NCBI GenBank assembly: GCA_006176705.1
Contig: QRFJ01004271.1
Span: 1-64,000, forward strand
Origin: Cocos nucifera
Lineage: Eukaryota; Streptophyta; Magnoliopsida; Arecales; Arecaceae
Direction: 5' to 3'
DNA length: 64,000 nucleotides
Below the pieces are notes generated by a model. It was not told where the DNA came from, did no database searches, and saw nothing but the letters and a program-made list of their open reading frames with translations. Positions within the stretch are counted from its first letter, which is position 1; every line of letters begins with the position of its first letter. The position numbers and the translations under genes were made by a program. Positions 44,901-57,239 of this stretch are shown here, piece after piece.

Positions 44901-45528
44901 GTACAATGAACATCGGTGTATGTATAAAGGGCAGCTAGTGAGTGGAGATGAAGAGTGACTACTATGAAATCCTTAAAGAAGTAATCAAGTTAACCTATCC
45001 CTTAGGTGATAATAATATCATTCTATTTAAGTACTGATGGTTTGATACCGACAATTGTATGAAGGTTGATCCACGATATGGACTTATTAAAATCAGACAT
45101 GGATCCAAAGAATATGTCAATGACCCCTTTGTGCTAGCCCAACAAGCTGCTCAAGTATATTATACTTCTTTTCCATCAAGGGAGAGAGGAAGGAATGATT
45201 AGTGAGCTATATGTAAGTTTAAGTCTCGAGCTATTTATTACGTGCTTGAAGAAGAAGAAGAGCCTCAATTACCAAAATGCTTCCAGGAGGATGAAACATT
45301 AGGATTTCATCCATCTTTAATAGATGCTAAGTTGGATGCTCCAAGAATTCTTATACATGATAGCCAACATGAGGAGGTAGACCAAACTAATTTTGTTTTA
45401 AAGGATAATCCTATCCATGTTGGTGAAAAAAAGAAAGAAGAGGAAGAAGTGGAAGAAGAGGAGGAAGAGAAACAATTAGACGAAGAATCCAAGGAGTACC
45501 AAATATCTGAAGAGGCCGATGAGTAGTG
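41996..45528 (+). pseudogene. CACTA transposase (tnp2-like; Transposase_21 and associated domains), decayed
   Basis: The N-terminal zinc-finger-like domain is MDHSWMDHRVVDGMI, GWAHCPC and LYKNGFMPNYKYWYLHGK. 42390-42701 carries FYASKKIVKGLGIGYEKIDA and LCDACGESRFK. The Transposase_21 core follows: MRWRKERIRNHSNMMSHTLD, GLLMDGFTLFNHAVASYLCW, TVYNLPPRMCMKEYNIFLTL, INVYLRPLVDELKFL. Then LPYWSTNLIHHNLNVMYIEK-like and GKTKDNPKARADL blocks, and KFYGLKSHDYHIFMQ (DUF4218-type). The C-terminal part (YYEILKEVIKLTYP, DPRYGLIKIRHGS, DPFVLAQQAAQVYYTSFPS) is DUF4216-like. It ends in an acidic tail (45430-45525). Dozens of stops and shifts, and likely introns with tttttttag-type acceptors, break it. Confidence 0.88.
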
Positions 45529-45728
45529 CTCCTCGCTTGTGATGAACTTCTGGACCTCTGACTCATTTTAAATACTTGTCTTGCATTGCCATCCACCTGA
45601 AGGATCCCAAACATCCGAAGGGTACCAAAATCTAAATACTTATCTTGTATCATTTTAAATCTTACATTGCCATCCATAATTATTTAATTAATTTGATGAA
45701 TCTATTTTTTTTTTAGAGATTATACATC

Positions 45729-45842
45729 ATGTCTTTTAGAGGCCGGAGTCATGCTAGCCTAGGACAGAACTCTCGAGGAGATAGAGATCATGCAGCCAAC
45801 TCACAGGATTCTACACCTCTCATATCGGATGATAAATTCTAA
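45729..45842 (+). pseudogene. First exon of second CACTA gene (tnpA-like position)
   Basis: After an acceptor-like attttttttttag, a short ORF reads MSFRGRSHASLGQNSRGDRD and continues to ISDDKF. Position after the transposase fits the accessory DNA-binding gene of CACTA elements; the peptide is too short to assign. The remaining 177 bp before 46020 show nothing further. Confidence 0.4.
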
Positions 45843-46019
45843 TACTTTAAATATTCTCATTTATGTTATTTTATTCTTTACTAACTAATATAATATTTTT
45901 TATATTAGATGTTAATTTTGCACTTAGGTTCAGATGTTAAGGGGTCACTAGTGACCCCACTATCACATGCAGCAGTGACTAGTTTTCAAACACAGAGGCA
46001 TAGTAGAGGATCCATTCCG

Positions 46020-46994
46020 TGTTGAGGAAAATACCTTAAGATTCAATCCATAATAAGTCTAAAATGAGGTCCAAGATAATGAACGGAATCCAATGAGTCA
46101 AACAATAGTTTAAATGGAGTCTAGATAGAGAAAATATGTATGAGGAAGGAAAGCCGGAAGTAGCTTGTACGGCCCATGGGCCATCAAAGGCTGGTGGCAG
46201 CACGGGCCAGGCTCGGTAGTGCACAGTGCTGGGCTGGCCTAGGTGAGCACGTGTGCACGGGCATGCATGGGTCGTGCGGGCATGGTAGGCCCAGTAGGTG
46301 CCTAAGCCCGCTAGGTAGCATAGTCCACCATGGACCATGGGTGTTAATTTCTCACCCTTTCACACGATCCATGGTGGATCGATGCTGGTTTTCCAGCCAT
46401 TTTGCATGGATCATGGGGTATTCCATGGACCGGGTCATGATCGGACGGCCCAGGAGCAAGTTGGTTAAGATCCAATAGTCTAGAAAGAGTTCGGACTTGA
46501 TCTGAAGGCTGATTGCATGATCGGATGGCTCCTATTCAAGCCAATCATGATTGGATGGCCAGAAAGAGTTCTTGGGTATGTTTAGGACTAGGTTTTCTAC
46601 TGAAATACTAATTCAAGAATTTTGGAGTCTACATAACTCTGATTAACGAGCTATTTATTGTATCAGGGAGCTATTGATGTCCTTGAGGTGTAGAGAGGCC
46701 TCTTAAGAGATTTTAGAGTGCTTTTATGAGGATTTTGGAACTTCTTATTGAGAGACTTTTGTACAAGATTTGAGTGGTAAGTTTTTCTTGTATTTGTTTG
46801 ATTTTCTTTCTCTCATAGTGAAGTTTTGCATGCCCATAGAGATAAGCTTGAGGCCAATCCATGTATTATTTATTATGTTTGTTTGTTGATCTTTCTTTTT
46901 TCTTTTCTCATGTGGTATCAACATCTACTTTTTATTATTGTTGTGAACTTGGATAGATGATTCATATTCCATAATTATGGGATCTATCCCAATA
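46020..46994 (+). repeat. 5' LTR of element F
   Basis: It starts TGTTGAGGAAAATACC and ends tcccaata, 2 nt before the PBS. The first ~180 bp match 51388-51570. 46150-46460 is GC-rich (cacgggcatgcatgggtcgtg). Both-strand open frames there have no known product. Confidence 0.85.
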
Positions 46995-46996
46995 GG

Positions 46997-47013
46997 TGGT
47001 ATCAGAGCTGGTT
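46997..47013 (+). promoter_or_regulatory. Primer binding site of element F
   Basis: tggtatcagagctggtt is a canonical copia initiator-Met primer site. It is echoed 36 bp later by tggtatcaaagcatggtt, a tandem duplication of the PBS neighbourhood. Confidence 0.85.
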
Positions 47014-47126
47014 ATCATGGACAAATGGTATCAAAGCATGGTTACCATGGACAAGTGATATTAGGCTATCCAGACGGAGGTGATGTTAATCGAGATTAGA
47101 AGATGGAGAAGTGAAGCACAATCAAG

Positions 47127-48330
47127 ATGGAGATCAATCGGTTCGATGGAATGAACAATTTCTTCTTATGACAAGCGAGGGTGAAGGATGTGCTCATCCA
47201 ACATGGATTGATCATCGCTTTCTTGAATGATAAGAAGCTAGCCACCATAGAGAAGAGGATCTGAGAGTGGCTATAGATGCAGATGGTGAATACCATTCAT
47301 AAGTATCGGATAGATAAAGTGGTGATTCATGTACTTGGTGAGATTTTTCTGATGGTACTGTGATCGAAGCTCGAGGAGTTGTATATAGAGAAGTTTCTCA
47401 CCAACACTATCTTCCTTTAGAGATAGTTCTACCAACTATGTATGGATGAAAAATAGAGCATGCAGGAGCATCTCAGCCACTTTCAAAAGATTCTTACCGA
47501 TCTTCTTAGTGTAGGTGAAAAGGTTGAGGAGAAGACTAAAGTGTTAGTCTTGCTAGCATCGCTTTTTTTTTCATATGAGTCCTTGATAACTGATGTTCTA
47601 GTGGGAAAGACCACCATTAAAATGGATGAGGTTACTGCAGTGATTCTTCATAACGAGGTTCTTAGGAGAGACAACTCAGCTTCAAGCTTAAATGGCAGTA
47701 GCTCAGCTTTGGTGGTTTCTGAAGGAGCAAGTAGAAGTGAATGAAATGGCAGAGGATTGTGAGGATGATTCAGGTCCAAGATGTGGGACCCCAGCAAGAT
47801 TAGGTGCTATTGGTATATTGAGTTGGGACATCATATCAGAGATTGCCCTCAACTTAGAGATCGAATGAGGGCTACTATAGCAAAGGCAAGTAGCAAGTCA
47901 GAGGATGATATTCTGTTAATATCTGACGAAAAATCTACTTCTTTCTAGTAGTAGATTTTAGATTTTGTATGCACCTATCATGTTTGTTGTAGAGAGGAGC
48001 TGTTTGACTTTCTGAAAAGCAGTGAAGATACTTTTCATCTACTAGATAGATCGAGCAATGTGATCAAAGGCAATAAGATGGTCAGCTAGAGGATACATGA
48101 TAGTGTAGTGAGAAGATTGGAGGAGGTTTGATACATATCTAATTTTAGGTGAAATCTTATCTCATTAAGTAGACTAGATTCAAACAGCTACAGATGGGTA
48201 GCTGGTAATGGAATCCTAAAGGTCATGCATGGTGATAGGATTATTTTGAAAAAAAGAAGAGGATGAGAGGACATTATTATCTGGTAGGGAGCCTAATGCA
48301 AAGTGGAGCTTTAGGAGCCAGAGAGAGCCC
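47127..48330 (+). pseudogene. Element F gag and protease remnant
   Basis: From the ATG at 47127, one frame reads MEINRFDGMNNFFL, QARVKDVLIQHGLIIAFLND, VIHVLGEIFLMVL, SKLEELYIEKFLTNTIFL, then the intact stretch 47460-47741 (MQEHLSHFQKILTDLLSVGE, KMDEVTAVILHNEVLRRDNS). This is Tork/TNT1-type gag. The zinc knuckle, in another frame, is CYWYIELGHHIRDC with Cys-to-Tyr at its second Cys. The protease region ILDFVCTYHVCC has lost the catalytic Ser/Gly context, and RNLISLSRLDSNSYRW and AGNGILKVMHGDRI follow. At least six stops are present. Confidence 0.88.
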
Positions 48331-48473
48331 AATGCAAGGTGGAGCTCTAGGTGGAGATAGATCGGGCATGAGATGAAAGACTTGGAAGGATGAGAGACAA
48401 CATCATAGAGTGAAGTTCCTATATCGCAGGAGATTTTTTCGAGTAGATCTTTGGTCAGAGTGGATATAGCCCA

Positions 48474-51237
48474 TATAATATCCCGAACCAGCAAAATAAT
48501 AAATTAAAATATTTACGTTTATGTATGTGTGGCATAGCAATTCATTTATGATATATTTGAGCATAAATTATGACTATCTATTATTGTGAGTTCTGAAAAT
48601 TTTCTAAATCTAGAAAGTAGCTTCTATATGGAGAGCTATATAAAATATGAATTTTTTTTAAAACTAAAATTGATAGTAATTGATCCTTGGATATTGGTGA
48701 GTCACAAAATGATTTCTAATGAATTTTGAGATTTTTTAATCTATTCATTCTGAGAAAAAAAATTTAAAAATTTTGGATTTTAAAAAATTTGAGCTAGAAT
48801 CCAAGTTTTGGTATCTTATTCTTAAGAATTTTGATTTTTTTGATATTTTTATTGATTCCAAATGAGAGATATTTTTTTATTTATATTTATATTTTAAAGT
48901 TAATAGAGAGTAAAATAAATAAAAAAATTAACTTAAAATAAGTAAATATAAATAAGAAGGATATTAAGCAAGTATTTATGATCAGAAATAAAATTTCTGA
49001 AATTCAGAAATTCGAGCTGGCCTGAATCTAAATCGAGCCGACCCGAGTCTCAAGTTATAAAAATTAGTTTCTATTTTTCTGAGAGAGTCAACTCGATTTG
49101 GATATCGAGCTGACCTAGCTGATAGTCAAGCTAACCTGATTTATGGTTGAGCTAGCTCGATTAGTGAAAAATTCTGGGAGCAAATTTTAGCTGAGAGTAT
49201 TTTAAATTACAATTTTAAATAGGATGATAGAGCAGCTTGAGGATATAAATAAATAGTTGAAAAATCAGTAGAGCAACACCTGTTAAGTAGAAAATTGGGT
49301 GAAAACTCTAGGGTGTGACATCTAAGGTTCTTCATAGTTTATGTTCCCCAAATTAACCTTAAAAGCCATCGGTTCTTTTGCTAGTATTGGGTTTTCCTAA
49401 ATGCTTCAGAGAGGTCAAAGAAGAGAAGAAAGTTGGAGAGGGTCTTGTTCTCAGTCAAAATAAGGGAGGATCAATTAGGAAATAGAGATATTTGATGATA
49501 AACGAGGTGAAAGAAAGAAGAAAAGTGGTGAAATTGAGGAACCAAGGAAACCTATTTGGCTGGCAGCAGGATTTTATTAGTTGAGATAAGGATTCTAATT
49601 TTTAAACTAAGTTTAAATTGAGTTTTCAATCTTTGTTATCAGATTTGAGGGCTTAGTAAGTTAAGTTATGTAACTTAACCTTGAATTTGAAGGTGAATCA
49701 TTTTGTTATGATGTTGAAATTGTTTAAATAGTTTGGCTATGTATTGAACACATGATTAGCTGAATCTAAAACTAATTATGAGAATGGAAATAGAATCAAA
49801 TATCTGAAAAGTTCTAAATTATGTTGAAGTTAGATTAAACCTAAGCTAAAACAAAAAAGATGGAATAAATATAAGTAGGAAAATTAAAGTAAGAATATGG
49901 AAGCAAAGTACATGTAGTTCTGATATTGAATCGCATGATATAAGTTTAATCAGTATTTATTGATGATATAAGAAAGAAAAAAGTTGGAAAGGTACTTTTA
50001 GTAGCTTAATTAGCTAGTAACCAGTTGAGATGAGTAGATTTTCTTATCTAGCTTTGGTATTCTCTTTTTTACATGAAAATTATATTCATTTTTCTAAGTA
50101 TGGAAGTAGGAATATGCATAAATGTTTTACTACCTAGATTATATCTTGTTTGGAATGCATTTAAATCAGCTTATCAGCATTTGAAAATCTATTCAATGAT
50201 AACTTTTGAAAGAATACATAGCATAGTATGTCATATAGCTTGTAATAGCCAGCACCTCCTTGCGATTAGGTTCAGCAGTAAATCAAAATGATTAGTAAAG
50301 CTCAATAGTGTATTCATTTGCCCAATGGGGCTTGGCAGTATATCAGAATGCCTGATGGGGCTTGATAGTGTATCACAATGCCTGGTGGAGCTTTATCAAC
50401 ATCATTCAGACTATGTACTGACTACCCATGGTAGGGATGCACTAGAGGTAGTCGGCCATAGCCAACAACATTATTTTAAAAAAAATTGATTTATTATAGT
50501 TTTGCAGATTTTTTTTAGTTCAGTAGATTCTATCAGCTCAGTAAACTTATTTTAGCTCAGCAAAGCCTTCTTTCAGCAAAATAATTTATTTGTGGTCTTG
50601 TTCTTGTTTGGTTTACTTATATATAAAAGTTATCAGAAACATAAGTTATATGTTATGATAATAAATATTAAAGCTATGCCTTCCTATTTTTTCAGTGTTA
50701 GATTATTTATCCACTCTCTGAGACTTTCCAAGTCTTATCCCTCACTCTTTTCTATTTGTAGTTTTGAAGTATCATATTTTAGAAGTATGTTTCAGCATAT
50801 GTATCAGCAGTATCTTTTGAGAGGATATTGATCATGTATAGCAGAGAAAGAGGTAGTTGATAAGTTTGAGTTGTATTATATTTTATGGTTATTTAAATAA
50901 GAAATAGTTATATGTATATATTTTAGATTGTTTTAAAATGGAATGTATTAAAAGAGTGATTTTATGAAAGAAATCTATGTACAAAGTGTAGTTTTATAAA
51001 TAAATTGCTGAGTTGTTGATATGAAGTGAAAAGTTAAATTAGAGTGCTTAATTTAGCAATCTAAGAAATTTAAATTGAAATGCTTGTGTTATAAATTAAA
51101 GAATTTATTAGATTAATTATTTTGAGCAGGTTTCAATGATATTGCAACTTAGCTTTAGTTTAGATATCTCCATAACCTTTAAATAAGGATGGGGTGTGGC
51201 ACCATCACCTATAGTTAAATAGAGGTGGGGTTTTGCA
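48474..51237 (+). mobile_element. Solo LTR of a gypsy (Tekay/Del-like) element inside F
   Basis: The 5-bp target duplication gccca (48469-48473 and 51238-51242) is exact. The unit starts tataatatcccgaacc (TG to TA) and ends ttttgca. No PBS, polypurine tract or internal sequence occurs, and removal rejoins the F sequence. The start resembles TGTAATATCCCG-type Del/Tekay LTRs, and cagcacctccttgcgattagg is a phrase common to such LTRs. Repeated ...aatgcctgatggggctt... units lie at 50295-50395. It probably formed by LTR-LTR recombination. Confidence 0.8.
50295..50400 (+). repeat. Short tandem repeat within solo LTR
   Basis: Three to four ~32-bp units share agtgtatca/ttc...aatg-cc(t)gatggggctt, at about 50305, 50335, 50365 and 50390. 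Confidence 0.6.
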
Positions 51238-51242
51238 GCCCA

Positions 51243-51387
51243 TGATGGAGGTGGGATCGAGCGGTCTGGCTCGACTCCCATGTTTATCCATCCGTAAGAC
51301 AGCAGGCATGCTCTAGGGCATGGGGGTAAGACGGATCACAGGCTCTTAGCAATAGATAAAGGTTGAACATCAAGTTGAGGGAAAGAT
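51243..51387 (+). other. 3' internal remnant and polypurine tract of F
   Basis: 145 bp rejoin the protease region to the 3' LTR. They end gttgagggaaagat, a polypurine tract abutting tgttgag at 51388. No pol sequence is recognisable. Confidence 0.6.
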
Positions 51388-51597
51388 TGTTGAGAAAAAT
51401 ATTTTGAGATTCAGTCCATAACAAGCCTAGAATGAGGTTCAAGACAATGAATGGAATCCAACGAGCCCAAGAACAATCCAAATGGAATATATACGGAGAA
51501 GAAACATGCAAGGAAGGAAAATCGAGAGCAGCTTATACAACCCACAAGCTGCTGACGAAACCACAAGCTAGGGCAAGCTAGCGACGGTGCGAATATC
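51388..51597 (+). repeat. 3' LTR of element F, truncated by element B
   Basis: It begins tgttgagaaaaatatttt and matches 46020-46200 of the 5' LTR. Element B starts at 51598. The rest of this LTR does not reappear after B. Confidence 0.8.
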
Positions 51598-53097
51598 TGT
51601 TGACCCCATGATTGATTTTGATGATTGTCAAACTTTGAGTGTTTGAGTATTTAACCATGTGTTTCATGAGTCGATGTAGATCTTTTCAAGTATTTAAATT
51701 GAAGAATCATTTTAAGAAAAGATTTACAAAAATTCATCAAGTCAAGATTTTTAAAAAAGAAATTTTTCTTAAGCTTCCAAATATCAAAAAAAAGAGAGCT
51801 CTTTGACCAAAACAAGAAAGACATAAAGTGAAATTCAAATAAAAATCAAATCTTCTTGATTGGAAGCAAAAATCTCTCAAAATATCCTTAGAGCAGTTTT
51901 CAAGACATCTTGAATTTTTTTTGAGAGCTTTCGAGTTGACTGGCACATCCAAATGTAGTTCTGGCACAATTTTGAGAGGTCTCAAGTTGAACTCGAGATG
52001 TCTCGATCTCAGAAGGCAGAAACTTAATTTTTGTGCTCGAGAATAAGGGATCTCACAGAATTCTCGAGAGGTCTCGTGGTTCCGACGAGACGTCTCGATT
52101 CAGAATCGAGAGGTCTTGAAATCTGGCAAGAGGTCTCATAAAAAATCGAGAAGTCTCATTTTGCATGGATTGCCTTTAACGGATAGTTTTGCAACGACTA
52201 TTTTTCAATCCCAACGGCTATTTCAGAGCTTCCAACAGCTAGAACTCTCACTCCAACTATCTCTAAAGATATTTAAAGATGGAGAATCAATTGGAAAGCA
52301 AGATAAAAGGGGATTTAAAGAGAATTTCTATTAGTTTCGGTGAAGAACATTGAATATCTAAAGAAAAAAAAAGAGAGAAAAGTTGTGCATAGATTTCAGC
52401 GAGCATTCAAAGCAAACTTCTCCAATATCTTTCAGATCTTCTTAAGCATAATTTGAAGAAAAGCCAAGTTTCAATCGAGCGCATCATCGACTTCTTCTTT
52501 AGAATTTAAAAGATCTTAAACTCTATTTTCTATACTGTGCTGGAACTTTCATTTATAATTTTAATTTTTTTACAAGTTTTTTTAGGGAAAAAAAACTTGA
52601 GGATTAAGCCCATCCAAATCCGAAATTGGATATTATATATTTTAGTTGGTGAGCTCGAAAAATCAACTGGGTTGTTAGTGAATCTGAAAAACTAAGGGTG
52701 TTAGATTTTGGTTGGTACTCCTATGAAAACCAACTTGATTTATTTATGAGCCTGAAAAATAAATACACTATAATCAACAGTAGATTATAATGAAAATCTC
52801 AAGAAAAGCTTGAAGAGTAGATGTTGGTGCGAGTTGCACTGAACCACTATAAATCTGTGTGTATTTGTATTATGGTCTTTTTTTTCTTTTTCTTTGCATA
52901 CTTTGCATGCTTATAATTCTTGCTTTACTTTTATAGTTTAATTTTGTTATCTTAATTCCACTACTTATATTGCATACATTTCATCACACCACTTTGGTTA
53001 AAATCAAAGCACATACTTGTTTAGAAAGTAAATTTGATTAAAATTTTATAAAAACTCAATTCATCCTTCTCTCTTGGGTTGCTATCTCTAGGCAATA
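51598..53097 (+). repeat. 5' LTR of element B (1500 bp)
   Basis: It starts TGTTGACCCCATGATT and ends ctaggcaata, 2 nt before the PBS. The near-palindrome cluster (cgagaggtctcg, cgagacgtctcg) is at 51970-52160. A TATA-like gatatttaaag is at ~52268. Confidence 0.9.
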
Positions 53098-53099
53098 AT

Positions 53100-53117
53100 T
53101 GGTATCAAAGCAGATGC
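53100..53117 (+). promoter_or_regulatory. Primer binding site of element B
   Basis: tggtatcaaagcagatgc is a copia initiator-Met site with one change. It also supplies the sequence that element A has lost. Confidence 0.8.
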
Positions 53118-53159
53118 TCTATTATTGATTTTTGACCAAATCGTCAAGAGTAAAAGATC

Positions 53160-54310
53160 TTGGCAACCCAAATGGAATCTTTTTAAATGAAGGCCATTCT
53201 ATTGATCATCCTCCACTATTAAATGAATTAAATTACATATATTAAAAAACTAGAATGAAAATTTTTATACAATCACATGACTATAATCTATGAAAAATTA
53301 TTGTCAATGGCCCTCACATACAAAATACATCATTTATTGATGAAGAATCAATGCATCTAAATACTAAGACTTTAAATATATTTTATTGCTCATTAGATAC
53401 AAATAAGTTTAATCTAATTTCTTCTTGCATTTCAGCAAAATAAGTTTGGGAGAAATTGGAAACTATTTTTGAGAGAGCAAAATAAGAAGAAATATCAAGC
53501 TCCAAAGAAGACAAAAAAGCTCACCCCAACCTATGCCTTACAGCTCATGAGAATGAAAAAAAGAAAAAGAAGAAGAGAAAATAAAAGAAAAAAAATATTA
53601 ATTAAGAGAGAGCAAAGTAAAGAAATGAGAAATGAAAAAGAGGAAGAAAGTACTATAAATCTTTGCCTCATGACCAATGAAGATGAGATAAATTTTGAAA
53701 ATTCTTTTCAATTTATTTTTGATGAGTTATTTGAAGCTTTTAACTGTTTAATGGATGAATACAAAAAACTAAAATTGAAAAATAAAAAAATTAAAAAATT
53801 CAATCTTACTTTGGTTGAAGAGAAAATAAAGTCTTATGTGAAAAAGAAGATATTATGAAAGACATAAAAAAGATGGCCAAAGAAAAGAAAGATTTCTTGA
53901 AAGAAATTGAAACTTTAACTAAGAAAAAGAAAAATCTTGCAAAATCTAAAATATTCTTGGTTAAAGAAAAAGAAAAGTTTTTGAAATCTAAAAAATCTCT
54001 TTTGAAAGAAAATATAAAACTAAGAAAAAAATTTAAAATTTAAAATTCATGATTGAAAAGTTTACACTTGGATCACAAAAGCTTCAATCAATTTTGAATA
54101 ATCAAAAGACTGTTTTCAATAAAGCTAGAATTGGATATAATCCATTAAGAAAATAAAAATTTGTGAAGAATATGTTTAGTAAAGCTTCATCTAAAGATCA
54201 TTCAATTACATGTCTCAAATGTAATAAAGTAGGCCATAAAATTTTTAAATATAATATTAAGAAAATTGACCATACTTTAGTCAAATAAGTATATATGGGT
54301 TCCGAAAGAA
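53160..54310 (+). pseudogene. Element B gag remnant
   Basis: It starts where D has ATG GCA ACC CAA; here the start is TTG. Recognisable: EGHSIDHPPLLNELNYIY, a stop for Trp, KTRMKIFIQSHDYNL; LNTKTLNIFYCSLDTNKFNL; SSCISAK, a stop, VWEKLE. Then, as in A, a jump from the middle of capsid to a lysine-rich tail beginning EDKKAHPNLCLTAHENEKK. 53469-53855 and 53855-54040 are lysine-rich coiled-coil pieces (FDELFEAFNCLMDEYKKLKL, KEKEKFLKSKKSLLKENIKL). The knuckle is CLKCNKVGHKIFKY, with its last Cys changed to Tyr. Confidence 0.82.
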
Positions 54311-57225
54311 ATCATAAGCTCTAACATCCATGGACCCAAGATGACTTGGATATCAAAATCTAGTAAATAATTTTGCAGGTACACCAAGGATCTAATGAAA
54401 TAAAAAGAGAAAATTTTTTTGATGGATGTCTTGAAAATGAAAATGGATAGATGATGCTTTTGGATAAAATCTAAACTTTTCTCACATCATACCATCAATG
54501 TTTGTTTGATTAATTCTATTGATTCTAATAATCTATTTATATAGTTTCATATCATATTTACTTGCTTGAAATACTCTCTATATTTTGATGAGATTAGAAT
54601 GATTGATTGATTTTGATGCTTGAAATGATTTGAATACTTTGAATTTTAAATCAACATGCTCTCTTCTATATATCATGCTATGGATGAAATAATTTTATCT
54701 TAAAATTTAGCATGATATCTTAAGCCTCCCCATATCAATTTTATAATTGATGAATTTAATTTAAAAAATGCTTAATTGGATGTGAATATTTTAATTGCTA
54801 AACCTACAAGAAAAACTATTTTTTTTGGCATTTCCTATAAAAAGCTAAATTATCAAATTTTTTCTAAAAATTTAAAACTTTCTAGTTGAACTAAACACAT
54901 AAAACCTTCATCTAGTTTCCTCTTGATTTGATCTTATTTAAATTGATTATTGGAACCCCCTCAATTGATTATTATTTATCATCCTCTAAATTTTCTTGAA
55001 TATCTCTCTTGATGATCGATTTGATTGACTCTTTGATCTTTAAAAAAAATTATTGATGAATATTCTTATTTTGTTTTAACTAATTGATTTTAAAAATTGA
55101 ATTTGAAAAACGATCTTTTTGAATATTTTGAAGTTGATATCTGATAAGATGTTTCAAGAAAGTTATCATTTATTCTTAAAGCTAAACTTTTAAGAGAACT
55201 TTAATTTTAAGTGATTGGTATCAAACATTTTACTATTTATCTTATATTTGATTAATTTATCTTTTAATAAAAAGAGAAAAATATCTTTGTTTCAAATCTG
55301 ATTTTGCACAACTATATATTTGATATGATATCATTTAAAATAAATTTAAAAATACATACCTTTTCTGAATCTATGATTGCTTGATATTTCTTAAGTAAAG
55401 GGAGAATTGATCTTTTTAAAGAATTACTAAAAATTCTTTTATGATTTATCTTGATTGATTTATTGATATCAATTCAAATTGATTTATCATTCAAAATTCT
55501 CAAAACTATTTAATTTGAATTAATTTATCTATATCAATTTAAAACTAAAATCATTGGTATCAAGCTGAATTTGCAAATTAATCTTTAAATAGTATTGAAC
55601 TATTAAGAAAATCATGATTCGGTCTAAATTTTAGTTTAATTGGTATCAAGAAGTTTCTTCTAAAAAAAATTTTTACTCTTGGTATCATTGGTATTTTTCT
55701 TGCCTTGTATTTTATTATATTATTTTTTGGTAAAAGAATTAGATATAATATCTCAAATCTATTTTATATTGATATACTCTTGATATGATATCTCTTAAGA
55801 TAAATTCAAAGAATCTCATACATTTTTTTGAACTTAATTGAGTAAATATTTTGTTTGATTAATGTTTATTTCACTCAATTGATGCTCGTACTTTTAAATT
55901 TTATTTAATTTTAAAATAACATTATTTACTAAAGTAAGGGAAAGAAATTATTAAAGAAGAAATTATCAATTATTTGAAAAGAATTTTAAAATTAAAAAAT
56001 CTTTTAAATTTAGAAAATCTAAATTTAGTAGTTAAATTCATATTTAATCTGCTTGATTTGAAAGAGAAAGGAGGTGAAAAATTAAAAATAAATTTATCCA
56101 GCATTAATAATGAAAAATAAGGAGAGCCACATTATCCAACTTTGATTGAAAATTCTAATTAGCTTATATTAAGATAAATGAACATTGATTTCATTATACT
56201 TTTGAGCCTTAATATGATGATTCCATTTGATCTATATGCTTTTGATTTGATTGTCAAATCATTTTTGAAAACTATTTGGACTGAAAAGAAGTTTGAGACA
56301 TATTCTTACTTCAAACAAATTAATTTTGATACATTTTTATAATTTTGAAGCTCACTGATAAATATAATATTAAACTTTTCATGTGCCAAACTTTAAACTT
56401 GATTTACATGATCATTTTTGGCAAATGATTAGAGTTAAATTAAATTTAAAAATATTTTCTTACTTTAAGGAATAAATTTTTAAAAATAATTTTGAAACTC
56501 ATTTGAGAATGCAAATTTAATCCTAAATTTTTTATTTACAGTACAAAATTATTATGAATAATTGGTATTGAAGTAATCTTTACTCAAAGCAATGAATTTG
56601 AAAATGTGACTATCTTTTGCTTTGATTCTATTTATTTTATTTTACTTGATACATTCTCGATACATATCTTTTTCGAACTTAATTGACTGAATTTTTTTAA
56701 GAAAAAAAAAGATTGAATATTAAAGTATATACTATACTTGATTTCATGATTAAATTCTTTGAAAAGCTCTATTCTCCTTAAAGCTTAAAAGTGCATATCT
56801 GAAAATTAGATTAAAAAGAATCATATTCATTTACAAAGGAGGAGAGCCTTTATTATTTGAACTCAAACTAAGTTTTTGAAGAAAAAATTATTTTATTTTA
56901 AAAAGAGAGATGATTTGTTCGATTTGACTTCATAAATTTGATATATCTCTCAATTTAAAGCTTTGATGATGATTTTGCTTGTTTCTTCCCATGAGCTTTT
57001 TGATGTTATCAAAATGGGGGAGAAGTATGTTGAGTATATGCTTGAAGGATTGATGTTTAAGAAACTTAAAATTTTGATGTTTTAAAAATCAATTGAGAAT
57101 ATTCATGAAGTATGCATTCATGTGTTTGATCTAGTACTTTATATCTTCATGATACATATTCGTAAAATGCATTGAAATACATTATTTATTTTTATTATGC
57201 ATATACTCAAAGTTTTGCCATCATC
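54311..57225 (+). other. Long AT-rich non-coding interior of element B
   Basis: It parallels 5250-8270 of element A. It ends with tgatgttatcaaaatgggggagaag (57002), a polypurine-like tract ahead of the real one, and the true tract catcaaaaatggagagat at 57222. The stretch between them (57027-57220) differs from the corresponding part of A. No gene seen. Confidence 0.6.
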
Positions 57226-57239
57226 AAAAATGGAGAGAT

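Larger units (their letters stand above)
38747..46019 (+). mobile_element. CACTA (En/Spm) transposon with decayed transposase, 3' end missing
   Basis: The left end cactataagaatat is a CACTA-type terminus. Next come subterminal tandem repeats, a GC-rich block, a tnp2-like transposase (42000-45528) and the first exon of a second gene (45729). Homology is cut at 46019 by the LTR of element F. The matching right terminus (…ttatagtg) is not in the window, probably lost in the rearrangement at 57921. This is the only potential source of CACTA transposase here, but it is riddled with stops. Confidence 0.85.
46020..51597 (+). mobile_element. Element F: Tork-type copia retrotransposon lacking RT and integrase
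   Basis: 5' LTR 46020-46994, PBS, gag and protease remnant to ~48473, then (after an inserted solo LTR) only 145 bp to the polypurine tract and a 3' LTR start at 51388. The 3' LTR is cut at 51597 by element B. Gag is of the TNT1/Tork kind. No RT, RNase H or integrase sequence is present, so most of pol had been deleted, either before or after insertion. Confidence 0.85.

Noticed and set aside
46036..46478. Opposed ~100-codon ORFs in the GC-rich part of the LTR of F.
   Set aside because: Both strands open, no domain, inside an LTR.
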